From Myxococcales bacterium (GTDB lineage: Bacteria > Myxococcota_A > Polyangia > Palsa-1104), in assembly GCA_023248835.1 (NCBI GenBank), contig JAHFDU010000132.1, positions 1 to 9,975 of the forward strand: 9,975 bases of DNA, in the 5' to 3' direction. Made by a program: the position numbers and the translations under genes. Shown here piece after piece: positions 1-8,900 of this stretch (within the stretch, counting starts at the first letter, position 1; each line of letters opens with the position of its first letter). The notes beneath the pieces are model-generated. The model saw only the letters and a list, made by a program, of their open reading frames with translations, was not told where the DNA came from and made no database searches.

Positions 1-17
1 CTTGGACCAATAAACGC

Positions 18-37
18 GTGCTTTTGTCTACAAGCAC
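18..37. repeat. short inverted repeat downstream of sucC
   Basis: The arms GTGCTT (18-23) and AAGCAC (32-37) are perfectly complementary around an 8-base loop. They begin just past the sucC stop on the minus strand. There is no U-run after the stem in the direction of sucC transcription, so a classical intrinsic terminator is not supported. It may be an mRNA 3' structure or an intergenic hairpin ahead of a downstream gene. No minus-strand ATG lies in bases 1-39, so sucD, if present, starts outside the window. Confidence 0.3.
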
Positions 38-39
38 AC

Positions 40-1221
<1,182 letters not shown>

Positions 1222-1226
1222 CGGGG

Positions 1227-1231
1227 CCTCC
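1227..1231 (-). promoter_or_regulatory. ribosome binding site of sucC
   Basis: GGAGG on the minus strand lies five bases from the GTG start of sucC. It supports GTG as the start, together with the match to the conserved family N-terminus. Confidence 0.6.
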
Positions 1232-1302
1232 GCACATTCGCGCCGGGAACGACGTTACACAGGAAACCTGAGTGTCACAAGAGATTTGCCGCTTGTAAGA
1301 TG

Positions 1303-1321
1303 CTACTGCTCGACGCAGTAG
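1303..1321 (-). repeat. perfect hairpin over the lipoprotein stop codon
   Basis: CTACTGC (1303-1309) and GCAGTAG (1315-1321) form a perfect 7-bp stem with a 5-base loop that includes the TAG stop of the lipoprotein gene. The downstream side on the minus strand is CATCTTACAAG, with no U-tract. It is therefore better described as an mRNA 3' hairpin than as an intrinsic terminator. Confidence 0.4.
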
Positions 1322-2736
1322 ATCGGATAGCTGTTAGAACAATCAACACTGTCCTGGCCCCACCAATTGCTCGGCTGCGCCAAATAGCCGAGCAGCGCGT
1401 GGTCACTCATGAGCGCCGAGGTCCAGTTCTGGCAGGTGGTTGATGCGGTTCCTACGGCGCTGCTCGAAGTCGAACCGTTGAACACATACCCGGTGCCGTA
1501 CAGACCGTTTCCACTCTGCCAAATGCCACTACGAAGCGTCCCCGCGACCAGTTCAGCGCCAGTACCCACCAGCACGCCATCGGGCCGTACGTAGTTGGCT
1601 CCAGCGGTCAGCACCGCCCCAGCAGGTGTGGTGGTTGTCGCCAGCAGCGCTTTTACTGCACCGGCCGTGCCCATCGGCTTGTCGGCGTCGCATTTTGCAT
1701 CGGCAGCAGCGATTCCACCAGCCACCGCAAACGTGCTGTTCGACAGATAAATCTTCTTGCCGGTCGCTGGTGTAAACGATAGCGCTGCGGTCTGTGTCTT
1801 CATGAAACAAAAGAGTCGATAGGTGCCGGAACAGGGATAGGATTGCCCGTTGTGCCACGCTCCAGGCCCCCAGCTGGTTGTTCCCGATTGGTGGTTTCCG
1901 GCAGTGGAAGTCCAATTGCTACAGCTGTAGAGTGCAGGGTTGGAAGCGCCAACCAGCGTCACGCCATTTGAAACGGTTGCTCCCTTCTCATCGACGCTGA
2001 GCGTATTGAGAACTTTGTTCATGTTGACCAGGCCGCTCAAGCTGTCGGCAAATGGCGCACCGTCGACACGCATAAACCCGCGCGCACTGCCGAGTACGGT
2101 CACCGCGTCGCTATTCTGATCGGTGACGTAAGCGACATAGGCATCGTTGGTCTGAGAATTGATGCCGGCAGCGGTCGCAAGTTGGTTACAAGGGGTATCG
2201 TACGCCCGAGCGCTGCCGAGCGTGGTGGCGTAGCTAGCGGAAGAGACAAACACCAGATTGTTGGTGATGCCTACAAAAGTTGCGGTCACGTTTCGCGCCT
2301 GCGAGACGGTGACGGTGCAGGTGGTGCGCCCACTGCAATCGCCGCTCCAAGAGCGCAAATAGTTGCCTACTGTTGGTGTAGCGGTGAGCGTGACCATCTG
2401 GTTCGGAAACATGCCGACACAACTTCCCGAACTACAGTTGATTCCTGCCGGCGACGAGGTCACAGTGCCCGACCCGGTGACCATGACGGTGAGTGCAAAG
2501 GTCGGAGCGCCAGTAAAGTCTGGAGTCAAATCGGGTGTTAGATCGGGCGCTAGGTCGGGAACCAAAACGAGCGTCATGTCAGCCGCGCTGTCTGTCCCGC
2601 CAGCCAGGTCGCCCCCGTCGTTCATCGCCATTGCTTGATCATCCCCGCCGTCGGCACCGATCGTCGGGGGAGTATCGTTGATACTGCAGGCGGCGAACAC
2701 CACAACGCCTGCGAACAAAACCAGGCCTAGGTTCAT
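1303..2736 (-). CDS. lipoprotein with repeat domain and tandem DUF1554-like modules
   Basis: A secreted lipoprotein of 477 residues whose function is unknown. Residues 1-17 form a short hydrophobic signal peptide ending in F-A-A-C, with C17 the predicted lipidated cysteine. The next residue is Ser, which under the enterobacterial rule would not retain it in the inner membrane. Residues 20-76 are an Asp/Gly-rich linker ending in four PDL[AT]/PDFT tetrapeptides (60-75). Residues 78-154 resemble the divergent InlB-type bacterial repeat (LTVMVTGSGTVTSSPAGI, then a W-S-G-D-C and TVTVSQARNVTATF end). Residues 160-312 and 328-476 are two copies of a DUF1554-like, C-type-lectin-fold-like module. Each has a C-x-N-W-T-S motif (272, 435) and a terminal C-F or C-V-E. 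The start at 2736 is preferred over the upstream ATG at 2769 because AGGAGG lies at ideal spacing and the signal peptide begins there. Surface adhesion or ligand binding is plausible but only inferred. Confidence 0.85.
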   Translation of the reverse strand: MNLGLVLFAGVVVFAACSINDTPPTIGADGGDDQAMAMNDGGDLAGGTDSAADMTLVLVPDLAPDLTPDLTPDFTGAPTFALTVMVTGSGTVTSSPAGINCSSGSCVGMFPNQMVTLTATPTVGNYLRSWSGDCSGRTTCTVTVSQARNVTATFVGITNNLVFVSSASYATTLGSARAYDTPCNQLATAAGINSQTNDAYVAYVTDQNSDAVTVLGSARGFMRVDGAPFADSLSGLVNMNKVLNTLSVDEKGATVSNGVTLVGASNPALYSCSNWTSTAGNHQSGTTSWGPGAWHNGQSYPCSGTYRLFCFMKTQTAALSFTPATGKKIYLSNSTFAVAGGIAAADAKCDADKPMGTAGAVKALLATTTTPAGAVLTAGANYVRPDGVLVGTGAELVAGTLRSGIWQSGNGLYGTGYVFNGSTSSSAVGTASTTCQNWTSALMSDHALLGYLAQPSNWWGQDSVDCSNSYPIYCVEQ

Positions 2737-2742
2737 TGATGG

Positions 2743-2748
2743 CCTCCT
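2743..2748 (-). promoter_or_regulatory. strong ribosome binding site deciding the lipoprotein start
   Basis: AGGAGG on the minus strand lies six bases before the ATG at 2736-2734. It selects this start over an in-frame ATG eleven codons upstream, which would put charged residues (GRRPS) ahead of the hydrophobic core. Confidence 0.75.
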
Positions 2749-2792
2749 GCCAAACAGCATATTCCGCATTCGGCTCCGGCGCCAAAAAAATG

Positions 2793-4631
2793 TTATTCGA
2801 CCGTGACGCTCTTGGCCAAGTTGCGCGGCTGATCGATGTCGGTGCCTTTAAAGTCAGCGACGTAATAGGCGAGCAGCTGCAGCGGCAACACCGTGAGCAG
2901 CGGCTGCAAAAACGACGGCGCGTCGGGAATCAAAATCGCCTCGTCGGCGACGGTGCCGATGTCTTTGTCGCCGCGCGTCGCCACCGCAATGATTTTGCCT
3001 TCGCGCGCTTTGACTTCGGCGAGATTCGACATCACTTTGTCGTAACCCGGCCCTTTGGGCGCCAGCACCACCACCGGCATGTGCACGTCGATGAGTGCGA
3101 TCGGCCCGTGCTTCATTTCTCCCGACGGATAGCCCTCGGCGTGGATGTAAGAAATCTCTTTGAGTTTGAGCGCGCCCTCGAGCGCGATGGGGTAGTTGTT
3201 GCCACGTCCCAAAAATAGAAAATCGCGCGCCTGGCCATAGCGACGCGCGATCACCTGAATCTGCGGCGCCAGGCCGACGATGTCGCTCATCTTGCTCGGA
3301 ATCAGCAGCAGCTCTTTGATGAGCTCACTCGCTTTGGCCTCGGACAGATGGCCGGTGCGGCGACCGAGATGAATCGCAACTAAAGTCAGCGCCGCCAGCT
3401 GGGTGGTGAAAGCTTTGGTTGAGGCGACGCCGATCTCCGGACCGGCATGGGTGTAGAGCGACGCATGCGACGCTCGCGGAATCGACGAATCTACGACGTT
3501 GGCGATGCAAATCGTGCGCGCACCCTTTTGCCGCGCCTCTTTTACCGCCGCAAGGGTGTCGGCGGTTTCGCCGGATTGAGAAATCGAAAGCAATAGATCG
3601 CCCTTGCCGATGATCGGCTCGCGGTAGCGGTACTCGGAGGCCAAATCGACCTCGACCGGAATTCGCGACAACTGCTCGATGAGAAACTTGCCCACCAGGC
3701 CGGCGTGCCAAGAAGTTCCACAGGCAACGATGGTGATTTTCTTGGTGTCGGCGACCGCCAGATCGACATCGTCCAAAAATGCGTCGGCGCTTTCGACCGA
3801 CAAGCGACCGCGCAGCGTGTCGGTGACGGCGCGCGCCTGTTCGTGGATCTCTTTGAACATGAAATGTTTGTAGCCCTCTTTTTCCGCCGACACCGCCGAC
3901 CAGGTGATCTCTTTGGGGGCGCGCTCGATGCGCTTGCCCTCGAGATCGCAGACCTCAATGCCGGTCTTGCGCACATCCGCGATCTCGCCCTCCTCGAGAA
4001 ACAGCATTTTTCTGGTATGCGCCAAAATCGCCGGCACATCCGATGCGATAAAATTTTCGCCGTCGCCGAGCCCCAGCACCAACGGTGAAGCGTTCTTCGC
4101 CGCGATGATTTGGTCGGGCGCCGACTCGGCGAGGACGCAGATGGCGTAGGCGCCCCGCACCTGCTTGAGCGCCCGACGCACCGCCTCGCGTAGATTGTCA
4201 CCGCCCGATTTCTTGAGCTCTTCGTCAATCAGGTGGGCAATGATCTCGGTGTCCGTCTCCGAGGAGAAGACCCGGCCGTCGGCGCGCAACTGGTTTCGCA
4301 AACTTAAATGATTTTCGATGATGCCGTTGTGAATCACTGAGACCTGGCCGGCTTTGTGCGGATGCGCGTTTTCATCCGATGGACGGCCGTGCGTCGCCCA
4401 GCGAGTGTGGCCAATACCGACGAGACCGGAGGGTTGATCTTTCCGCAAAAGATTTTCAAGGTTGGAAAGTTTTCCACGACAACGAATCACTTGGGTGCGT
4501 GTGCCCTGGGAGTCGGTTTCGAGCACTGCCACGCCGGCGGAGTCATAGCCGCGGTATTCGAGTTTGCGCAGCCCTTCGATTAAGATCGGCGTGCACTCTT
4601 TTTCACCCACGTAACCAATAATTCCGCACAT
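2793..4631 (-). CDS. glmS: glutamine--fructose-6-phosphate aminotransferase (isomerizing)
   Basis: Glucosamine-6-phosphate synthase makes GlcN-6-P from fructose-6-P and glutamine. It is the committed step to UDP-GlcNAc for peptidoglycan and LPS, and it acts in the cytosol. The 612 residues match the family (E. coli 609). The N-terminal glutaminase domain begins MCGIIGYVG with nucleophile Cys2, then HTRWATHG (75-82), HNGIIEN (101-107) and SSETDTEI (123-130). Two SIS domains follow. SIS1 has ACGTSWHA (303-310) and the sugar-phosphate loop SISQSGETADT (349-359). SIS2 has GRGNNYPIALEGALKLKE (475-492) and MKHGP (506-510). K489, E492, H508 and K607 align with E. coli K485, E488, H504 and K603. The C-terminus ends PRNLAKSVTVE, as expected. 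AAAGGAG precedes the ATG by seven bases. No glmS ribozyme is recognisable upstream. The gene appears intact. Confidence 0.97.
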   Translation of the reverse strand: MCGIIGYVGEKECTPILIEGLRKLEYRGYDSAGVAVLETDSQGTRTQVIRCRGKLSNLENLLRKDQPSGLVGIGHTRWATHGRPSDENAHPHKAGQVSVIHNGIIENHLSLRNQLRADGRVFSSETDTEIIAHLIDEELKKSGGDNLREAVRRALKQVRGAYAICVLAESAPDQIIAAKNASPLVLGLGDGENFIASDVPAILAHTRKMLFLEEGEIADVRKTGIEVCDLEGKRIERAPKEITWSAVSAEKEGYKHFMFKEIHEQARAVTDTLRGRLSVESADAFLDDVDLAVADTKKITIVACGTSWHAGLVGKFLIEQLSRIPVEVDLASEYRYREPIIGKGDLLLSISQSGETADTLAAVKEARQKGARTICIANVVDSSIPRASHASLYTHAGPEIGVASTKAFTTQLAALTLVAIHLGRRTGHLSEAKASELIKELLLIPSKMSDIVGLAPQIQVIARRYGQARDFLFLGRGNNYPIALEGALKLKEISYIHAEGYPSGEMKHGPIALIDVHMPVVVLAPKGPGYDKVMSNLAEVKAREGKIIAVATRGDKDIGTVADEAILIPDAPSFLQPLLTVLPLQLLAYYVADFKGTDIDQPRNLAKSVTVE

Positions 4632-4638
4632 TCAGCAG

Positions 4639-4646
4639 CTCCTTTT
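4639..4646 (-). promoter_or_regulatory. ribosome binding site of glmS
   Basis: AAAAGGAG on the minus strand lies seven bases upstream of the glmS ATG at 4631. Confidence 0.6.
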
Positions 4647-4665
4647 GATCACCATAACATTATCA

Positions 4666-4681
4666 GCCCAAACTACTGGGC
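4666..4681. repeat. small inverted repeat in the glmS leader
   Basis: GCCCA (4666-4670) and TGGGC (4677-4681) are inverted around six bases. On the minus strand they lie just upstream of TGATAAT, which could serve as a -10 element for glmS, though no good -35 partner is visible. An operator or leader hairpin is possible, but support is weak. Confidence 0.25.
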
Positions 4682-4736
4682 GCCATGCGCGAAACGGTAG
4701 GCGTTACAATGGTTCTTACAGAGGTAGTCTGAAAAT

Positions 4737-4803
4737 AGAAAATTCGCTTAACAGAAAATTCACATACTTGATTGACTTGAATGGAGAATTTTCTTGACTT
4801 GAA
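4737..4803. promoter_or_regulatory. AT-rich repeat cluster in the divergent glmS/lipoprotein intergenic region
   Basis: The 279-base gap between divergently transcribed glmS and the plus-strand lipoprotein gene contains a markedly AT-rich block. AGAAAATTC occurs at 4737-4745 and 4753-4761 (16-base spacing), and its exact inverse GAATTTTCT at 4786-4794. The 10-mer TTGACTTGAA occurs at 4772-4781 and 4794-4803, 22 bases apart. The TTGACT cores look like -35 hexamers but have no convincing -10 at standard spacing. The arrangement suggests a control region with several protein-binding sites serving one or both genes. This is inference from the repeats alone. Confidence 0.4.
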
Positions 4804-4899
4804 ATCTGTTTTGTCCAATGGTGCGCGCCGCGTTGGCTGTTTGGTTTTTAATTTAAACGGCATTGATGGTTTTTAGGTTTGGCTCAATCGAAATCCATT

Positions 4900-4905
4900 G
4901 GAGGA
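4900..4905 (+). promoter_or_regulatory. ribosome binding site deciding the second lipoprotein start
   Basis: GGAGGA lies five bases before the ATG at 4911. It selects this start over in-frame ATGs at 4863 and 4866, which lack a ribosome site and would put 16 extra residues ahead of the signal peptide. Confidence 0.75.
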
Positions 4906-4910
4906 AGACG

Positions 4911-5762
4911 ATGCTTGGAATGCTTTCTTACTCGAGTCTTGGTTTGGTCGCGGTGTTCACCATCGGTTGTGGCGCAAAAACCGCTGAGCCACTTGGCACC
5001 AAGCACGACCTTGGCGGTCTCCCCGACCTTGGTGGGCAACACAAAGACAGCGGTGCCGCTCCCGGCGACGGTGCAGCGACTGACGACGACGGCGGCGAAG
5101 TAGTGGTAACCGGCGACGACGCAAGTGTCGATGACATGGACGTGGTAGCCCATGACATGCAGGTCACGCATAACGACGGCGGCACTCACCGCGACGGTAG
5201 CACTCAACACGACGGCAGCACTCACCACGACGCGGCGGCGACCGATGGCGGACTCAGCGTGTGCGGAAGCTGTGTTCAGACTCAGTGTTCTAGTCAACTT
5301 ACGGCCTGCAGCAACAGCGCCAATTGCAGTGGACTCTTGAACTGCCTGGTGATGATGAACTGCGCGACTCAAGCGTGTGCCAACAACTGCGTCTCTGCGC
5401 AGGCGAACCCTACCGAAGCGGTGACGCTGTTCAACGCCATTTTCGATTGCCGCGACGCGCAGTGCTCAGCCGAGTGCGGCGGCACGATGATGAGCGTTGA
5501 TGCCGGCGTCGACGGCGGACGGAGCCCATGCAGCAGCTGCGTGCAAATGAGTTGCAGTAGTGAAGAGGCGGCTTGCTTTACCGATCCGGGAACGATGGGC
5601 TGCGCCACCCTGCGCCATTGCCTCACCGGTTGCGGCAGCAACAACAGCTGCCGATCAACTTGCTACGGCCATGCTTCGGCAAGCGCAGTCACCAAGTCAA
5701 AAGCCTACGGCGTGTGCGCAGGTTCAGCGATCGCCAACGAGTGCGCCGGCGTTTGTAATTAG
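4911..5762 (+). CDS. Cys-rich lipoprotein with two 12-cysteine modules
   Basis: A predicted exported lipoprotein of 283 residues with no function I can recognise. Residues 1-20 form a signal peptide ending T-I-G-C (C20). The Thr at -3 makes the lipobox slightly atypical. Residues 21-117 are a low-complexity, Asp/Gly-rich linker. It includes four hexapeptide units of the type H-x-D-G-[GS]-T at 87-110, giving a His/Asp-rich stretch. Two related Cys-rich modules follow, at 118-189 and 207-282. Each has exactly 12 cysteines and opens with C-x-S-C-V-Q-x4-C. They are probably disulfide-bonded in the periplasm or on the surface. The overall plan (lipobox, Asp-rich spacer, Cys repeats) is typical of myxobacterial surface lipoproteins. 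The gene ends directly in a heptad repeat array, the G of the TAG stop being the first base of the array. Metal binding by the His/Asp stretch is possible but untested. Confidence 0.85.
   Translation: MLGMLSYSSLGLVAVFTIGCGAKTAEPLGTKHDLGGLPDLGGQHKDSGAAPGDGAATDDDGGEVVVTGDDASVDDMDVVAHDMQVTHNDGGTHRDGSTQHDGSTHHDAAATDGGLSVCGSCVQTQCSSQLTACSNSANCSGLLNCLVMMNCATQACANNCVSAQANPTEAVTLFNAIFDCRDAQCSAECGGTMMSVDAGVDGGRSPCSSCVQMSCSSEEAACFTDPGTMGCATLRHCLTGCGSNNSCRSTCYGHASASAVTKSKAYGVCAGSAIANECAGVCN
5169..5240 (+). repeat. 18-nt in-frame tandem repeat (His/Asp hexapeptide)
   Basis: Four in-frame 18-base units encode HNDGGT, HRDGST, QHDGST and HHDAAA inside the linker of the Cys-rich lipoprotein. The two central units (CGCGACGGTAGCACTCAA and CACGACGGCAGCACTCAC) differ at only three positions, so this part may expand or contract by slippage. 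Confidence 0.7.
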
Positions 5763-5780
5763 CTGACAGCCTACAGCTAA
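5759..5780 (+). repeat. hairpin over the stop codon of the Cys-rich lipoprotein
   Basis: TTAGCTG (5759-5765) and CAGCTAA (5774-5780) form a perfect 7-bp stem with an 8-base loop. The TAG stop is inside the stem. The structure is built from the first copies of the heptad array. No U-tract follows. Confidence 0.4.
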
Positions 5781-5789
5781 CAGCCGACA
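5762..5789 (+). repeat. heptad array A (4 degenerate copies, plus orientation)
   Basis: Four contiguous 7-mers, GCTGACA, GCCTACA, GCTAACA and GCCGACA, follow the stop codon of the Cys-rich lipoprotein without a gap. They belong to the same family (consensus GCCGACA) as the arrays at 5938-5965 and 9054-9095. The 148 bases between this array and the next hold no gene that I can support. Confidence 0.75.
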
Positions 5790-5937
5790 ATCATACCATC
5801 ACGCACCGCGCAAATTATTTCGATTGCGTGGAGGAGATCGAGGTGGCAACGTCATTCATTCGGCGATGCAGCCGACGGCACTCCTCGTGGCGAACTCTGG
5901 CTTCCGATGAAGCTCAGGCCGCTTCAATGTCCGAAAC

Positions 5938-5965
5938 TGTAGGCTGCTGGCTGTCGGCTGTCGGC
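5938..5965 (-). repeat. heptad array B (4 copies, minus orientation)
   Basis: On the minus strand the copies read GCCGACA, GCCGACA, GCCAGCA and GCCTACA, then GTTTCGGA (down to 5930). The array starts five bases after the kinase stop codon. It is inverted relative to array A. The two arrays are complementary at 23 of 28 positions, plus two G-U pairs on the plus-strand transcript, so a read-through RNA could form a long stem with a 148-base loop. Confidence 0.8.
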
Positions 5966-5970
5966 TTTCT

Positions 5971-8900
5971 TCACGCGTGTTTCGCCAGCGCATTGCGCGC
6001 GCGTGTGATTCCTTCGTGCCAACCAATCTGTTGCGCCAGCGCGTCGGCCTCGCGCAGATAGCCGCGCGCCTCCACTCCGGGTGCGGTCACTGCCAGTTTC
6101 ACTAGTAGCTCCGCGGTGGAGCGTCGATCACCGGTCTCGCGAATCTCGTCAGCGGAGAGGCGGCGGCAATGGGCCGCCCGATCGCCGCGGCCAAGCGAGG
6201 CCTCGCAGTCAGCCAAGAAGGCGTGCGTGCGCGCCGTGCCAAGCGTACTGCGCACGGTGGCGGCGTGACGCAGCGCATGCGTGCCGAGCGAAATCGCCGC
6301 CGGAATCTCCTGGCGCAGGAGCGCCCACTGGCCGAGCAAAAGAATCATCCGCCATAATGGATCGGGGCCTTTTTGCGCTTCGGGACCTTCACCACCGCTG
6401 CACAGCATGACGCCTTCCCACACCTCTCGCTCGGCGGATGCCTCATCCCCCTTGCGCGTCAGCACTTCGGCCAGGTCCAAATAAAGTTCGCTGAGCATGG
6501 TGCGATCGCGGCCACTCAGCGTCTGCGGCACACCGGCAAGTAGATGCTTTTCTGCGTCAGCGAGATTGGATTGGGCCATCGCCAAACGCGCCAGGCCGCG
6601 ACGGGCCTGCACTTCCCCCCAACGATCGCCGCCCTGTACGGCCAGGCTCAACGCTTCGCTCAGCACCGCGCCAGAGGTGACAAAATCGTTGCGGTAGCGA
6701 CAGACCGGCCCGAGTTTGAGCGAGAGGCGCAAAACCAAAGTGGGCGCAGCATTGGATCGTCTCGCCTGCTCGAGCGCAGCGCCGTACCACTGTTCTGCCG
6801 CCTGATCGTCAAAGCGCTCGCGCGCGGTGTCGCCCGCGCGCTCAAACAGCGCCAGCGACGGCTGCGCCGCCAAAAATGCGTGGTGCGCAATCGCGATCGG
6901 ATCGGAGCCGAGCCCTAGCAGCAAGCTGGCCATGCGTGCATGCAGGCCGCGTCGGCGCTCCTCCGAAAGATTTTCATACAGTCGCTGACGCTGTGACAGC
7001 GACGAGAGTTCAAGTCTCCGGGCGCCCTCGGCGAGCCAACCGGTCGCCACCAATTCGCCCAGCGCCGGACCGGGGTCGCTGACTTCCGCCACTTGCGCTA
7101 AAGCCACGTTGGGCACATCGGAACCGCCGACAATCGCGGCTTCGAGCAGTGCCCGCGCCGGCGGGGACAATGCCGCCAGGCGCGCACTGGGGCTTGAGTC
7201 CCCCAGGCCGCTGGCTTCGGCGGAGAGCCGCTCAATCAGCTCGAGCGGATTGCCGTGGCTGGCTTCGATCGCCGCGCGCGAAAGCGACAGCGAAGCGAAC
7301 GCGCTCGGCAGAAGCGGCGGCACCAGACAGCGAGACACTTTCACCGCTTGAGGAAACGCCTCCGGATCGCGCGCCGTAAACAGCGCCGTGCACTGGCCCG
7401 GGTGGCGCACCAACTCTGCCACCAGGTCGAGCGAGGGGGCGTCGTACTGATCCAAGTCCTCAAAAATGATCGCGCCCGAAAAACGCCGCAGGCAACCGAT
7501 CACCGCGGCGAGGCATTCGCGCCGACGGGCATCGAGCGGCAGCGCCGAGGCTGCGCCGCCGAGTTCAAACAGCTCGTAGAGACCGACTCGATCTTGCGGA
7601 TGATCCTCGAGCGCGCGATCAATTTCGACTTCGCTTGGCCGATCGCCCAGCGCCAAGAGTTCCGCAATTGCACGCACAATCGGCAGCCAAGGCACTTTCG
7701 CCAGCGACGGATCGGGACGAACAAAAAGCGCGTGCCGCCCCCGCTCTTCGAGACGGTGCGCCCATTCTGCCACCAGCGCCGACTTGCCCACGCCCGCCTC
7801 GCCATGCAGCAGCAGCGCTTCGCAGCCAAGCCCATCAAGTTGGGCCAAAATCGGCTCGCGTCCACACAGCGGCAACTTGGGCGGTGGCCCGGTGGTCTGA
7901 AGCTCACGCTCGGTCTCGAGCGACGCTAGGTCAGAAGTGAACGAAAGCGGCGTGCCGGTTTTCTCAGCCCGCAACACCGCGCCACACTCAAGACAGAAAC
8001 GCGCCGAGGCCGGCACCACTGCGCTGCACTTGTGGCAGCGCTCGACTGTCAGCCCCTCGACCGCGGCATCGAGCGCAGCTTTGAGCTCGCTCGCCGAGGA
8101 AAAACGGCGATCGCGGTTCTTGTCGAGCGCGCGCAGACAAACATCGACCAGCGCAGTGGGAACGTCGGGGCGGTGCTTGCGCAAATCGGGCACCGCCTTT
8201 TGCAAATGCGCCATCAGCACATTGATGACCGGCCCGGCGGCAACAAACGGACGGGCGCAGGTGATCATTTCGTAGAGCACAACGCCGGCGGCGTAGACAT
8301 CCGAGCGCGCATCGAGCTCCTCGCCGCGAATCTGCTCCGGACTCATGTAGTCGGGCGTGCCGCAGACCAATCCGCGTGAAGTGACGTTCGAGTCTTCAGC
8401 GTCGCGCAGTTTGGCGATGCCAAAGTCGAGCACCTTGACGTGCTCGCGTCCCGAGCGCAAAAGCTCGACCGAAAGATTTTCCGGTTTGAAGTCGCGGTGG
8501 ACGATGCCGGCGGCGTGCGCTTCGTCGAGCGCCGACAGCGCTTGGCCGAGCAGGTCGACAATGCGGCGAAATTCGAGCTTGCCCTCGTCGTGCAAAATGC
8601 GCGCGAGCGAGCGGCCGCGCAACAGCTCCATCGCCAAAAACAGGGCTCCCGATTCGGCCTGACCAAAATCGAGAATCGCGATCGCGTTGGGATGGTGCAG
8701 TCGACTGGCGGCGCGCGCTTCGGTCTGAAATCGTTTGGCGGTCACCGGGTCGGCGGCGATGTCGGGATTGAGCAATTTGACCGCGACTTGCGCATCGAGC
8801 GAAAGGTGATTGGCGCGATAAACGCGCCCCATCGCTCCAACGCCAATGAGTTCGGTAAGCTGATACTTGCCGACCAGTGTCGTGCCTAAGAATGGATCGC

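Noticed and set aside
1254..1278. Imperfect inverted repeat GTTACAC / GTGTCAC between the lipoprotein gene and sucC as a terminator
   Set aside because: One mismatch, an asymmetric centre and no U-tract on the minus strand. Too weak to call a terminator or operator.
2771..2792. GC-rich block plus homopolymer run after glmS as an intrinsic terminator
   Set aside because: On the minus strand the T-run precedes the GC-rich part instead of following it, and on the plus strand the tail is A-rich. The order is wrong for a terminator in either direction.
4632..4862. glmS ribozyme/riboswitch in the glmS leader
   Set aside because: The leader is AT-rich with only small repeats, and I see nothing like the conserved ribozyme core. 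The ribozyme is also mainly a Firmicutes feature.
4663..4863. Minus-strand 66-codon frame in the intergenic region
   Set aside because: It covers the AT-rich repeat cluster, has no ribosome site and has the composition of non-coding DNA.
5828..6061. Plus-strand 77-codon frame between the convergent genes
   Set aside because: It runs through heptad array B and into the antisense of the kinase end. Its Ser/Cys-rich translation comes from the repeats.
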